A stretch of DNA of 35,469 nt from Martinezella tropici (GCA_000799755.1 JUHI01000035.1:1-35469); one strand, 5' to 3'. Positions 7,743 through 15,917 are shown, numbered from the stretch's first letter. The notes: generated by a model not told the origin, from the letters alone. Made by a program: numbers and translations.

Positions 7743-8867
7743 ATGATCACGAGACGTACACTCTTGGCTACGACAGCCGCATTGGCTGCGCTGTCCCTTA
7801 CAACCGCATTGCCGGCTTTTGCCGATCCAGATGCAGCGCTGGCCGCGCTGCAGGAAAAGGTCCTGTCAAAGGGCCCGAACGGCGAGGATCCATCGCCGGC
7901 ATCCTCTGTCACCCTGACGGATGCGGAAGTGACCAAGATCAAGGATATGAATGCCACGGCAGCCATCGTCATGCATTACGGCGGCAACGACTGGGCCCGG
8001 GCCCAGATCAATGGGCTGCGCACCCAGTTTGCGGAAATGGGTATCAAGGTCATCGCCGTAACTGACGCCGGGTTCAAGCCGGAAAAGCAGGTGGCTGACA
8101 TAGAGACAATCATGGCCCAGAAGCCCAACATTATCGTATCTATCCCGACCGATCCCGTTGCAACAGCGGGCGCATACAAAGCGGCTGCGGACGCGGGCGT
8201 AAAACTGGTATTCATGGATAACGTACCGGCCGGCTTCAGCGCAGGTAAGGAATATGTCTCCTCGGTTTCGGCCGATAATTATGGCAACGGGGTTGCCTCC
8301 GCCCATCTGATGGCGAAGGCGCTTGGCGGCAAGGGGGAGATTGGCCTCGTCTTCCATGCCGCGGACTTCTTCGTTACCAAGCAGCGTTATGAAGCGTTCA
8401 AGGCGACTATTGCTTCCGACTATCCGGATATCAAGATCGTCGCCGAGCAAGGCATCGGCGGCCCCGATTTCTCCGGCGACGCCGACAAGGCTGCAAGCGC
8501 CATGCTCACCTCCAATCCAAACCTGAACGGCATCTGGGCCGTATGGGACGTGCCGGCGGAAGGCGTGATCTCGGCTGCACGGGTCGCCGGGCGCGACGAT
8601 CTCGTCATCACCACTATCGATCTCGGCGAAAACGTTGCGATCTCGATGGCGCAGGGCGGCTTCGTCAAGGGTCTTGGCGCGCAGCGTCCCTATTCGCAGG
8701 GCGTCACGGAAGCCAAGCTTGCAGGCTATGGACTTCTGGGAAAGAAAGCGCCGGCATTCGTGGCTCTGCCGGCCCTGCCGGTCACCAAGGAAACCCTGCT
8801 CGAAGGCTGGAAGGCCGTCTACAACACCGAACCGACCGCCAACGTCAAGGCGAGCCTCGGCCAGTAA
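7743..8867 (+). CDS. Sugar ABC transporter substrate-binding protein (ribose/xylose class)
   Basis: A 374-residue periplasmic protein with a clear signal sequence (MITRRTLLATTAALAALSL..., cut after PAFA). The RR pair at residues 4-5 would also allow Tat export. The start is ATG 7743 with GGGAGGAG upstream. The mature part is a type 1 binding fold with blocks such as IVSIPTDPVATAG, MDNVPAGF, SVSADNYGNG, GIWAVWDVPAEG and TTIDLGENVA, as in ribose- and xylose-type CUT2 importers. It delivers sugar to the ATPase at 10169 and permease at 11769. The intervening oxidoreductase gene and two hairpins after the stop suggest it is expressed more strongly than the rest of the operon. Confidence 0.92.
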   Translation: MITRRTLLATTAALAALSLTTALPAFADPDAALAALQEKVLSKGPNGEDPSPASSVTLTDAEVTKIKDMNATAAIVMHYGGNDWARAQINGLRTQFAEMGIKVIAVTDAGFKPEKQVADIETIMAQKPNIIVSIPTDPVATAGAYKAAADAGVKLVFMDNVPAGFSAGKEYVSSVSADNYGNGVASAHLMAKALGGKGEIGLVFHAADFFVTKQRYEAFKATIASDYPDIKIVAEQGIGGPDFSGDADKAASAMLTSNPNLNGIWAVWDVPAEGVISAARVAGRDDLVITTIDLGENVAISMAQGGFVKGLGAQRPYSQGVTEAKLAGYGLLGKKAPAFVALPALPVTKETLLEGWKAVYNTEPTANVKASLGQ

Positions 8868-8937
8868 GCCTATCTTACACGACTCTCAAACTGGGCCGTT
8901 CCGATTGCTGCAGGCGACATCAGCGCCGCCTGTATTG

Positions 8938-8982
8938 AAGGGGCGGGGCCCCTTTGACAATGGGGCCGGTGGCCCGCTTTTT
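8938..8982 (+). terminator. Two adjacent hairpins, probable attenuator after the binding-protein gene
   Basis: The first hairpin is AAGGGGC-GGG-GCCCCTT (8938-8954). The second is GGGCC-GGT-GGCCC (8963-8975), followed by GCTTTTTA. The second resembles a weak intrinsic terminator. Placed between the binding-protein stop and the oxidoreductase start, the pair probably reduces read-through or protects the upstream transcript. Confidence 0.55.
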
Positions 8983-8999
8983 ATGACGGAGAAGAGACG

Positions 9000-10172
9000 A
9001 TGACCAAAGTGATGAACGTCGCCATGATTGGTGGCGGCTTCATGGGCAAGGCGCATGCCATGGCCTATGCTTCGATGCCCATGTTCTTCTGGCCGGCCCC
9101 CGCCATTCCTCACCGCAAGGTGGTGGTGGACGTAACGGACGCCATCGCCGAAACCGCGCGCGATCGATACGGTTTCGAGGAAGCCTCAAGTGACTGGCGT
9201 GCCGTCGTCACCCGACCCGATATCGATGTGATCGACATCTGCACGCCGAATAACATGCATGCCGAGATCGCCATAGCGGCGGCCGAGGCGGGCAAGCATA
9301 TCATCTGCGAAAAGCCGCTCGCCCGTACGGTCGAGGAAGCGCGCGCTATGGTGGCGGCTGTCAAGAAGGCCGGTGTCATCCACATGGTCGCCTTTAACTA
9401 TCGCCGCACACCGGCGGTGGCGCTTGCAAAGAAATTCATCGAGGAAGGCCGCATCGGCCGGATCCTCAACTTCCGCGGCACCTATCTGCAGGATTGGTCA
9501 GCCGATCCCGATGGCCCGCTGTCCTGGCGTTTCCAGAAGAAGATTGCCGGCTCCGGCACCGTTGGTGACATTGCCACCCATGTGGTCGATCTTGCGCACT
9601 ATCTCGTCGGTCCGATCGAGACAGTGAACTCGATCACGACGACCTACAACAAGACGCGGCCGCTGCAGCAAGGCGGCATGGACAAGCTTGGCGCTTCGGA
9701 GAAAGCCTCAGGCGACGTAGAGCGCGGCGAGGTGGATGTCGATGATGAAGTCGTCAGCATGCTCAAATTCGAGAACGGTGCCATCGGTAGCCTGGAGGCA
9801 ACACGCAACGCCTATGGCCGCAATAACTTCATCACACTGGAACTTCATGGTACTAAGGGCTCTATCCACTTCAACTACGAACGCCGCGATGAATTGCAGG
9901 TGATGTTTGCCGACGATCCGGCGGATAGCCGTGGCTTCCGCACCGTCTATACCGGCCCGGCGCATCCTTACGGAAACGGTCTCTGGCCGATCCCCGGCCT
10001 CGGTATCGGTTACTCAGAGACGAAGATCGTCGAATGCTTCGACTTCTTCTCAGCGATCGCGCGTGGCAAGCAGCCGTCACCGAATTTCGAAGACGGCCTT
10101 TTGACCGAACTCGTTGCCGATGCCCTTCTTCGCTCCGGAGAAACGGGTGCGTGGGAGCGCGTAAAAAAATGA
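9000..10172 (+). CDS. Gfo/Idh/MocA oxidoreductase, levoglucosan dehydrogenase-like
   Basis: A 390-residue NAD(P)-dependent sugar dehydrogenase. The Rossmann motif GGGFMGKAHAMAYA is at about residues 11-24 and the family EKP motif is in HIICEKPLART. The second domain carries FNYRRTPAVALAKK, TYLQDWSADPDGPLSWRF and the catalytic-type segment GDIATHVVDLAHYL. The MPMFFWPAPA stretch and the AFNYRRTPAVA and YLQDWSAD blocks are, from memory, those of bacterial levoglucosan dehydrogenase and its close relatives, which oxidise C3 of 1,6-anhydroglucose. I could not align them. The substrate is therefore inferred, and other 3-dehydrogenating members of the family are possible. The stop overlaps the ATPase start by four bases (ATGA). 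Confidence 0.85.
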   Translation: MTKVMNVAMIGGGFMGKAHAMAYASMPMFFWPAPAIPHRKVVVDVTDAIAETARDRYGFEEASSDWRAVVTRPDIDVIDICTPNNMHAEIAIAAAEAGKHIICEKPLARTVEEARAMVAAVKKAGVIHMVAFNYRRTPAVALAKKFIEEGRIGRILNFRGTYLQDWSADPDGPLSWRFQKKIAGSGTVGDIATHVVDLAHYLVGPIETVNSITTTYNKTRPLQQGGMDKLGASEKASGDVERGEVDVDDEVVSMLKFENGAIGSLEATRNAYGRNNFITLELHGTKGSIHFNYERRDELQVMFADDPADSRGFRTVYTGPAHPYGNGLWPIPGLGIGYSETKIVECFDFFSAIARGKQPSPNFEDGLLTELVADALLRSGETGAWERVKK

Positions 10173-11806
10173 ACGAAGCCGCCGATGGCAAGTCGTCCGC
10201 CGCTGGCCAACTGCTTGCCGTCAGCATGGCAGGTATCTCCAAGTCCTTCGGCGGCGTAAGGGCGCTGGATGATGTCAGTCTGGAAATCGAGCAGGGCGAG
10301 GTTCACGCCTTGCTTGGCGGCAACGGCGCCGGCAAGTCGACGATCCTGAAAGTGTTGAACGGCATCCACAAGCCTGATTCTGGCACGATCACGGTGGCGG
10401 GCCGGAAACTGACGGCGCATACGCCGGAAGAATCGCGTGCTGCCGGGATTGCGATGAATTTCCAGGAAATGAGTCTCATCCCGACGTTGACCGTCGCACA
10501 GAACGTTTTCCTGACCCGTGAAGCCAAGGCTGGAATGGGCTTGATCGATGACCGCGCTGCCGAACGCAAGGCGGCGGAACTGTTCGCCATCCTGGAGGTT
10601 GATGTCGACCCCAAGGCAGTCGTCGGCGATCTGGGTGCTGGGCAAAAGCAGTTGACGGAAATCGTCAAAGCGATCAGCCAGGATGCGAAGGTGCTGGTTC
10701 TGGACGAGCCGTCCACGGCACTTGCCGTTTCGGACGTCGACCGGCTGTTCGTCTTCTTGCGCAAGCTAAAGGCGCGCGGCGTCGCGATCATCTATGTCAG
10801 TCACCGGATGGACGAGATTGCCCGCATTGCCGACCGGGCGACAATCTTTCGCGACGGGCGGCACGTCATCACGGCACCCCTTTCGCAACTGCCGATCGAT
10901 ACGATGATCGAGTACATTGTCGGCAAGCGGTCCAAAGGCCTTTCCGACGTGGAGCGCGGGACGGCGGTGAAGGGTGAAGTACTTCTCGAGCTGCGCGGCG
11001 TCTCGGGAAAATACAAGCCGGAAAATGTCAAGCTGGCGGTTCACCGCGGCGAGGTGGTCGGCTTGGCTGGCCTGCTCGGCTCCGGTCGCTCCTCCCTGGC
11101 GCGGGTGATCGCAGGCATCGAGCCTGCCGTTTCGGGAGAAATTCTGATCAAGGGTAAGGCCGTCAAGATCGCCAATCCAGGCGACGCCATCGGTGCCGGG
11201 GTGGCACTCGTGCCCGAAGCTCGCGCGACGCAGGGGATCATCCCCGCCCATTCCGTCGCTTCCAACATGACGCTCGCGGTTCTCGATCGCGTTTCAATGG
11301 CGGGATTCGTCGATCCGGAGAAAGTCAGGTCCGTCACGGACGGAATGATCAAGAGGCTGTCGGTCAAGACGGCGAGCCGTGATCACGCGGTCTCGACGCT
11401 GTCGGGCGGCAACCAGCAAAAGGTGGTCATCGGCAAATGGCTGGCGACCGATCCGGACATCCTCGTGCTGGACGAGCCGACGGCCGGCATCGATATCGGT
11501 TCGAAATCCGAAATCATCCGGCTGGTGCGCGAACTAGCGGCGTCGGGCAAGGCAATCCTGTTCATTTCCTCGGAGCTCAGCGAGCTTCTGGCCGCCTGTG
11601 ATCGCATTCTGGTCATGTCAGAGGGACGGATGTGCGCGGACATCCCGCGCGAGCTCCTCGATGATGTAGGCATTCCAGAACATGATACCGCGCATCGACT
11701 GCAGGCGGCCGAACAGCGATTGCAGATTGAGATTCAAGAGGCCTTAAAATATGGGCAGGAGATTGGAAATGACGACGGTAAGTCCAACGCTTATCCAGAG
11801 CTTTAA
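10169..11806 (+). CDS. Sugar ABC transporter ATP-binding protein (two-domain, RbsA/XylG class)
   Basis: A 545-residue tandem ATPase. The first domain has a good Walker A (GGNGAGKSTILK), a slightly divergent signature (LGAGQKQLTEI) and Walker B (VLVLDEPSTAL). The second has a degenerate P-loop (GLLGSGRSSLARV), as is normal in this class, a canonical LSGGNQQKVVIGKWL and ILVLDEPTAGID. The start at ATG 10169 overlaps the oxidoreductase stop; earlier in-frame codons lie inside that gene. The C-terminus runs about 40 residues beyond the last conserved block and overlaps the permease start by 38 bp, which suggests either translational coupling or a stop moved downstream by mutation. It powers import by the permease at 11769. 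Confidence 0.92.
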   Translation: MNEAADGKSSAAGQLLAVSMAGISKSFGGVRALDDVSLEIEQGEVHALLGGNGAGKSTILKVLNGIHKPDSGTITVAGRKLTAHTPEESRAAGIAMNFQEMSLIPTLTVAQNVFLTREAKAGMGLIDDRAAERKAAELFAILEVDVDPKAVVGDLGAGQKQLTEIVKAISQDAKVLVLDEPSTALAVSDVDRLFVFLRKLKARGVAIIYVSHRMDEIARIADRATIFRDGRHVITAPLSQLPIDTMIEYIVGKRSKGLSDVERGTAVKGEVLLELRGVSGKYKPENVKLAVHRGEVVGLAGLLGSGRSSLARVIAGIEPAVSGEILIKGKAVKIANPGDAIGAGVALVPEARATQGIIPAHSVASNMTLAVLDRVSMAGFVDPEKVRSVTDGMIKRLSVKTASRDHAVSTLSGGNQQKVVIGKWLATDPDILVLDEPTAGIDIGSKSEIIRLVRELAASGKAILFISSELSELLAACDRILVMSEGRMCADIPRELLDDVGIPEHDTAHRLQAAEQRLQIEIQEALKYGQEIGNDDGKSNAYPEL

Positions 11807-12725
11807 GGCCAACTGGCGACAAAACATCATCTATATCGGCTTCGCAGTCATTTTCGTGTTGTTCGCCCTGACGCTGAACGAAAAGGGATTCCTCAACCCC
11901 AACAATCTGCTGAACATCGTGCGCCAGACTGCGATGATCGCCGTCATGGCCATCGCCATGACCTTCGTGCTTTCGGCAGGCGAGATCGATTTGTCCGTGG
12001 GCGCGGTGGCGGGGCTGGCAACGGTGACCGTCGCCATGACCATTGCGGTTGCGGGTCCTGTTGCCGGCGTGACAGCCGGGATCCTGACCGGGATCGCCGT
12101 CGGCATGTTCAACGGCTGGCTGACGACGCGCATCGGCATTCCCTCCTTCTTGACGACCCTGGCGATGATGGGCATCGCCAAGGGTGTCGCCATGTGGATA
12201 TCGAATACCGCGGCGGTACCAATCCTTAGCCCCGGCTATTCCTGGCTGTTCGGTGGGGGGGCGCTTGCCAAGATACCGGTGCTTCTCTTCTGGATGGTTC
12301 TCTTCGGTGCCATTGGCCATATGGTCTTGCGGCGCACTGGCTTTGGCCGCCGTGTCTTGGCAACCGGCGGCGGTGAAACGGCGGCACGCTACTCCGGCAT
12401 TGATACCAAGGCGATCAAGTTCCGCGTCCTGGTCATGTCCTCGACGGCCGCAGCCTTCGCGGGCATGCTCTATGCCGGGCGCCTGCAATCGGGCCGCTTT
12501 CAGCTCGGCGAGGGCGACGAATTGTCTGTGATCGCCGCCGCCGTTCTTGGTGGAACCAGCCTGTTCGGCGGCAAGGGCACGATCATCGGCACCATCGTCG
12601 GAGCCCTGATGATCGGCATGATCAACAACGGACTTATCCTGATGGGGCTGGAATTCTCGCAGCAACTCATCGCCCGCGGCGCTATCATCATCCTCGCCGT
12701 CGCCCTGTCTCAGAAGCGGAGCTGA
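11769..12725 (+). CDS. Sugar ABC transporter permease (RbsC/XylH class)
   Basis: A 318-residue inner-membrane protein with about nine to ten hydrophobic segments. The family hallmarks are AIAMTFVLSAGEIDLSVGAVAGL, GLLTTRIGIPSFLTTLAMM-like text (WLTTRIGIPSFLTTLAMM) and the C-terminal VIAAAVLGGTSLFGGKGT. I start at ATG 11769 (MTTVSPTLIQSF), with GGAGATTGGAA upstream; an in-frame ATG at 11751 is possible. The start lies inside the end of the ATPase gene. It forms the channel of the importer with the binding protein at 7743. It is the last intact gene of the operon, followed after three bases by a broken monooxygenase. Confidence 0.93.
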   Translation: MTTVSPTLIQSFKANWRQNIIYIGFAVIFVLFALTLNEKGFLNPNNLLNIVRQTAMIAVMAIAMTFVLSAGEIDLSVGAVAGLATVTVAMTIAVAGPVAGVTAGILTGIAVGMFNGWLTTRIGIPSFLTTLAMMGIAKGVAMWISNTAAVPILSPGYSWLFGGGALAKIPVLLFWMVLFGAIGHMVLRRTGFGRRVLATGGGETAARYSGIDTKAIKFRVLVMSSTAAAFAGMLYAGRLQSGRFQLGEGDELSVIAAAVLGGTSLFGGKGTIIGTIVGALMIGMINNGLILMGLEFSQQLIARGAIIILAVALSQKRS

Positions 12726-12728
12726 GCG

Positions 12729-12846
12729 ATGTCTCTTGTCACGATCGGTACTGTCACCGCAAAGCCGGAAACGCGTGAGGAGGTGTAAGAGCTCCTCGCA
12801 GCCCAGGTGGCACCAACACGCACTGAACCCGGTTGCATCAACTACG
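12729..12846 (+). pseudogene. Antibiotic-biosynthesis-monooxygenase (ABM) domain gene, truncated and with internal stop
   Basis: Read from ATG 12729, the frame gives MSLVTIGTVTAKPETREEV, then TAA at 12786, then continues ELLAAQVAPTRTEPGCINYD. That is the first half of an ABM/quinol-monooxygenase-like protein of the kind common at the end of sugar catabolic operons. After NYD, where the family continues with LH and a beta strand, the sequence switches into the 108-bp repeat. The gene is therefore broken twice, by a nonsense codon and by the junction. It begins three bases after the permease stop and was once part of the operon. Confidence 0.75.
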
Positions 12847-12952
12847 ATGGGACGTTTGGCGAGATTTCGAAATCTACAATCGAATATTGGAAGAGCGAAC
12901 CTCACCACATCTCCACAACGAACTGCGGGCGCGCCGGATAGACGCGAAAAGG
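12845..12952 (+). repeat. 108-bp direct repeat, copy 2
   Basis: The segment equals 329-436 except for two substitutions and abuts the truncated ABM gene. The shared bases at the junction (CGATGGG after aactaCGAT) look like a short-homology joint. After 12952 the sequence diverges from that following copy 1. No terminal inverted repeats or target duplications are visible, so I do not call it an insertion sequence. Confidence 0.9.
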
Positions 12953-13203
12953 ACTACGGGCACGCTCATTCGACGCGCAGCAAACGGAAGCTGCCATCGG
13001 CTGCGCCATCCTCAATCGCATGCTGGCATGCGCACGCCCGAAATCTGTCCGGTGCGAAGCAGGGACGACATAGCCGCAACGTCAAAGAGCTAAATTCCAT
13101 TCCGCCACGATCGATGCACCAAAGCCGTTCAAAATCGCATTGCCAAACGGGCGCCATCCAAACATGACATCATTAATCAAATTTCTTTCGTGTCATCGAG
13201 TGA
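12953..13203. other. Non-coding stretch between repeat and acyltransferase
   Basis: About 250 bp with no convincing gene. The plus frame continuing from the repeat is open to 13093 but resembles nothing known. It ends just beyond the stop of the convergent acyltransferase gene. Confidence 0.4.
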
Positions 13204-14343
13204 TTAGGCCTCTGCAATTGACTGCGGCAATGGGCGCTGGCTGGTATATTTTCGGCTCCAAAGTCGGCCTGGTTCCTCTATATAGCGATAAGTGAGCATT
13301 GCCAGCGCAATGGTCGCGAAAAGCATGGACACATGCAGCAGATCGCCAATCCAAAGCGAGTTGTGGATCGTCAGCAGATGTGGGACTTCGCCGTTTATGG
13401 TGACTGGATAGTCGACGAAAAACGACATGCCCGTTACCTTTTGCAGGACCATGGCGAGGGCGCGGCCCAATGCTCGCGTGAGGGCATGGACCATGTAGAT
13501 GGAGTAGGACAGCGTGCCGATCAGCAACAATGGCCTGACTTTCAGTGCCCCGCTGACATGACCTTGCTCGCGGGCAAATAGCAGCACTAGCCCGGCGAAT
13601 AGAAGGGGGGCCGCGACTGCGAGATAACCGTGGCCATCGATCGCAATCAGGCAGAGGCAAAGCACGACGACGCCTACGACCTCGATCACAGTATCGGTCA
13701 CTCTTCCCAAAGGCTTGCAAAGCCAGGCGCAGGTTTCTCGCGCCCGAAAGCAGATGACACCGAGAGCAAAGCCGTAAACGCATCGGACCAAACCGAAATC
13801 ATAGGTGGAGTCCATTCTGTGAGGGCTGAACCACAAAAGGGTGGCACAGCCGACAAATGCAAGTACAGCCCAAGAGAGTGTGCTTTTTCCAAGCCGAAGC
13901 GTGATCAGGGCGAAAACAATATAGGCGAAAAACTCTGCGCTAATGCTCCAGCTGGGGAAGTTGAGCCACAGACCGTTATTGATCCCCGTGCCGTGAAGCA
14001 GCAGGAGGTTGGTCACAATCGCTCGTGGGAGGTCGCCCGGAAACCCGTCTTTGGCGACGTCGATAGGAATGAAGAGAAGCATCGTCAGAAAGTGCAGGGG
14101 ATAGATCCGGCCAAGGCGCAGAAACAGGAAGCGCCCCGCTCCGAAACCCTGCAGGAGTCGTGATTGATAGTTCGCGGCGATCACAAACCCGCTAAGGACA
14201 AAGAAAAAGTCGACGAATAGATAGGCGTTGAGAATGATCGCTGTGAACTGGATATGGCTGAGAACATTGAAATGAAATAGGGCAACCATACAGGCACATA
14301 GGCCGCGCCAGCTATCCAGTGCTTCATATCTCTCACCCCGCAT
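13204..14343 (-). CDS. Acyltransferase-3 family membrane protein (OafA/YrhL type)
   Basis: A 379-residue integral membrane protein with about ten hydrophobic segments. The N-terminus RYEALDSWRGLCACMVALFHF carries the family R-x-x-x-LDxxRG motif and the conserved His. FVDFFFVLSGFVIA and RLGRIYPLHFLTML follow in the usual order, and the C-terminus has the YIEEPGR block. Such proteins transfer acetyl or other acyl groups to lipopolysaccharide, exopolysaccharide, peptidoglycan or Nod-type glycolipids at the inner membrane. The acceptor cannot be told. The start at 14343 (MRGERYEALDSW) is the only one that keeps the motif. It is divergent from the secreted beta-helix gene, so the two could share a surface-polysaccharide role. 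Confidence 0.92.
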   Translation of the reverse strand: MRGERYEALDSWRGLCACMVALFHFNVLSHIQFTAIILNAYLFVDFFFVLSGFVIAANYQSRLLQGFGAGRFLFLRLGRIYPLHFLTMLLFIPIDVAKDGFPGDLPRAIVTNLLLLHGTGINNGLWLNFPSWSISAEFFAYIVFALITLRLGKSTLSWAVLAFVGCATLLWFSPHRMDSTYDFGLVRCVYGFALGVICFRARETCAWLCKPLGRVTDTVIEVVGVVVLCLCLIAIDGHGYLAVAAPLLFAGLVLLFAREQGHVSGALKVRPLLLIGTLSYSIYMVHALTRALGRALAMVLQKVTGMSFFVDYPVTINGEVPHLLTIHNSLWIGDLLHVSMLFATIALAMLTYRYIEEPGRLWSRKYTSQRPLPQSIAEA

Positions 14344-14414
14344 GAGATTTTCCCAGTAGACGCCCAGCTCATAATTTGCTTGTTTAGGTTGAATGTCAAT
14401 ATCATGATTTACTA

Positions 14415-15860
14415 ATGGGTATTTATGTAGGGACTGGCGCCTTGTTCAAAATTGACGTTCTTCTGTGTGCTTCGGTTTGCTTGACGGCTTTTCCTGTATT
14501 GGCAGGACCGACGAGTGGCAGTGTCACCAATTACGGCGCGGTAGGGGACGGCGTTACCAATGACACGGCAGCCTTCAATCTCTGCTTGACGAACAACACG
14601 ATCTGCTGGGTCGACCCAGCCAAGAAATATGTCGCCGGCGATGTTCAGATCAAGAACGGCAATCGCCTTATCGGTCTAGGGGTAGTCCAATATGGAGATC
14701 AAACGGCCAGCACAACCCTCGCGCGACCGGTCTTGATCGGGGCAAGTCCGTCGACAAACGTTCTCAACGTTTCAGGTGTGTCGCTCGGGGCTGCAGTCCA
14801 GGGCGTGTTCATCGATTGCCAAAATGCCAATGTAAACGGCATTTCCGGAGGTAGCTTCCAACTAACTATCGAAGATACGACGGTCGTTGGCTGTGCAGCT
14901 GGATTAGGTGATATCACCAGCAGCGCCTATACGGGTGGTGCTCATATTCTCAACAGCACTTTTGGAAACAATCGGCGAGGCATATCCAATCTGGTGGATT
15001 CCTTCGTCGTCAATGTCGACCTTGCCAACAACACGGGCGACGGCGTTTACCTTGGAAGTGGCGCAAACGCCAATACCATCGTGAACACTCGCTTCGAGTG
15101 GAACCACGGTTATGGAATGCAGAGCTTCGGCGGAAACAGCAACAATAGCATCGCGAACGCCCTGTTTGATAGAAACTATGGAGCCGGGTTACGACTGGAC
15201 GGCACCATAGGCATGTCAATTTCCAACTCGACCTTCTATCGAAACGGGCGAAACAATGTCGCAGCAGATCAGAACGCCCAGATCTTCCTGAGTGGAGCGA
15301 GGAATATCAGCATCACGGGTGGGCAAAGCCTCGTTGGCCTCGATGATGGTGGAACCGGCACCTACACACCCGCCTATGTATTTTCCTACGATCCGAATCC
15401 GAGCTCGAACGTCACGATATCGGGCTTTGTCACGAGTGGACTTTTCAATGCATCCACCAATCCAAGCGGTTCGTTCACAACAGCGATCGTGCAGGGCAAT
15501 GAACCGACAGCGGGCTACAACGTATCTGGCGTCAACGACCTGCCCGACACGACACGTGCAGCGACGGGGATAGCGGCTTACGCCAGCGGAGGGCAGTCGA
15601 ATGCGACACTTCTGATGGCGAGCCTGAATGTGGTGTCGACCGCCTCGTCGGTCAACGCCTCAGTCAAAATAGTGCCGTGCGTTCCGGGCCGTCAACAAAC
15701 GGTCGCCAATCTTGCGGCGAACTCGATCCAGGTCTTTGGATCCGCCTCGGACACGATCAACGGGGCTGCCATCGGGACCGGCATCGCCCAGGCCGCCGGG
15801 AAGATAGCGACCTATTTTTGCACCGGAGCTGGCAATTGGAGCAGGCTCCTGAGCAATTGA
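14415..15860 (+). CDS. Secreted right-handed beta-helix (pectate-lyase-like) protein
   Basis: A 481-residue protein with an N-terminal hydrophobic signal (DVLLCASVCLTAFPVLAG, about residues 14-31). It opens with VTNYGAVGDGVTNDTAAF, the characteristic first turn of pectin-lyase-fold enzymes and phage tailspikes. Then come repeated short Asn/Gly-rich rungs (ILNSTFGNNRRGISNL, NNTGDGVYLGSGANANTI, NSIANALFDRNYGAGLRL). Two Cys flank the C-terminal domain (IVPCVPGR ... TYFCTGAGNW), which could form a disulfide. No polygalacturonase catalytic set is obvious, so it may bind or cut a polysaccharide by another arrangement. Its AT-richer surroundings and its divergent acyltransferase neighbour suggest an acquired surface-carbohydrate module. 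Confidence 0.8.
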   Translation: MGIYVGTGALFKIDVLLCASVCLTAFPVLAGPTSGSVTNYGAVGDGVTNDTAAFNLCLTNNTICWVDPAKKYVAGDVQIKNGNRLIGLGVVQYGDQTASTTLARPVLIGASPSTNVLNVSGVSLGAAVQGVFIDCQNANVNGISGGSFQLTIEDTTVVGCAAGLGDITSSAYTGGAHILNSTFGNNRRGISNLVDSFVVNVDLANNTGDGVYLGSGANANTIVNTRFEWNHGYGMQSFGGNSNNSIANALFDRNYGAGLRLDGTIGMSISNSTFYRNGRNNVAADQNAQIFLSGARNISITGGQSLVGLDDGGTGTYTPAYVFSYDPNPSSNVTISGFVTSGLFNASTNPSGSFTTAIVQGNEPTAGYNVSGVNDLPDTTRAATGIAAYASGGQSNATLLMASLNVVSTASSVNASVKIVPCVPGRQQTVANLAANSIQVFGSASDTINGAAIGTGIAQAAGKIATYFCTGAGNWSRLLSN

Positions 15861-15868
15861 GCCTGTGA

Positions 15869-15890
15869 GGGCCTTGTAGACGGAAGGCCC
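15869..15890. terminator. Convergent-gene stem-loop
   Basis: Perfect 7-bp arms GGGCCTT and AAGGCCC with an 8-nt loop lie between the stops of the beta-helix gene (15860) and the opposing GNAT-like gene (15918). Location and symmetry fit a bidirectional terminator, although no T-run follows. Confidence 0.5.
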
Positions 15891-15917
15891 CGCGTTGGGG
15901 CGATGTTGCGGGCGCAT

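Noticed and set aside
11613..12908. Long minus-strand ORF (431 codons) opposite the permease
   Set aside because: It lies antisense to the well-supported ATPase end and permease, is rich in His, Asp and Gly as antisense frames of GC-rich genes are, and matches no family.
13630..14163. 177-codon plus-strand ORF antisense to the acyltransferase
   Set aside because: The acyltransferase motifs on the minus strand are clear. The plus frame is a charged, featureless shadow.
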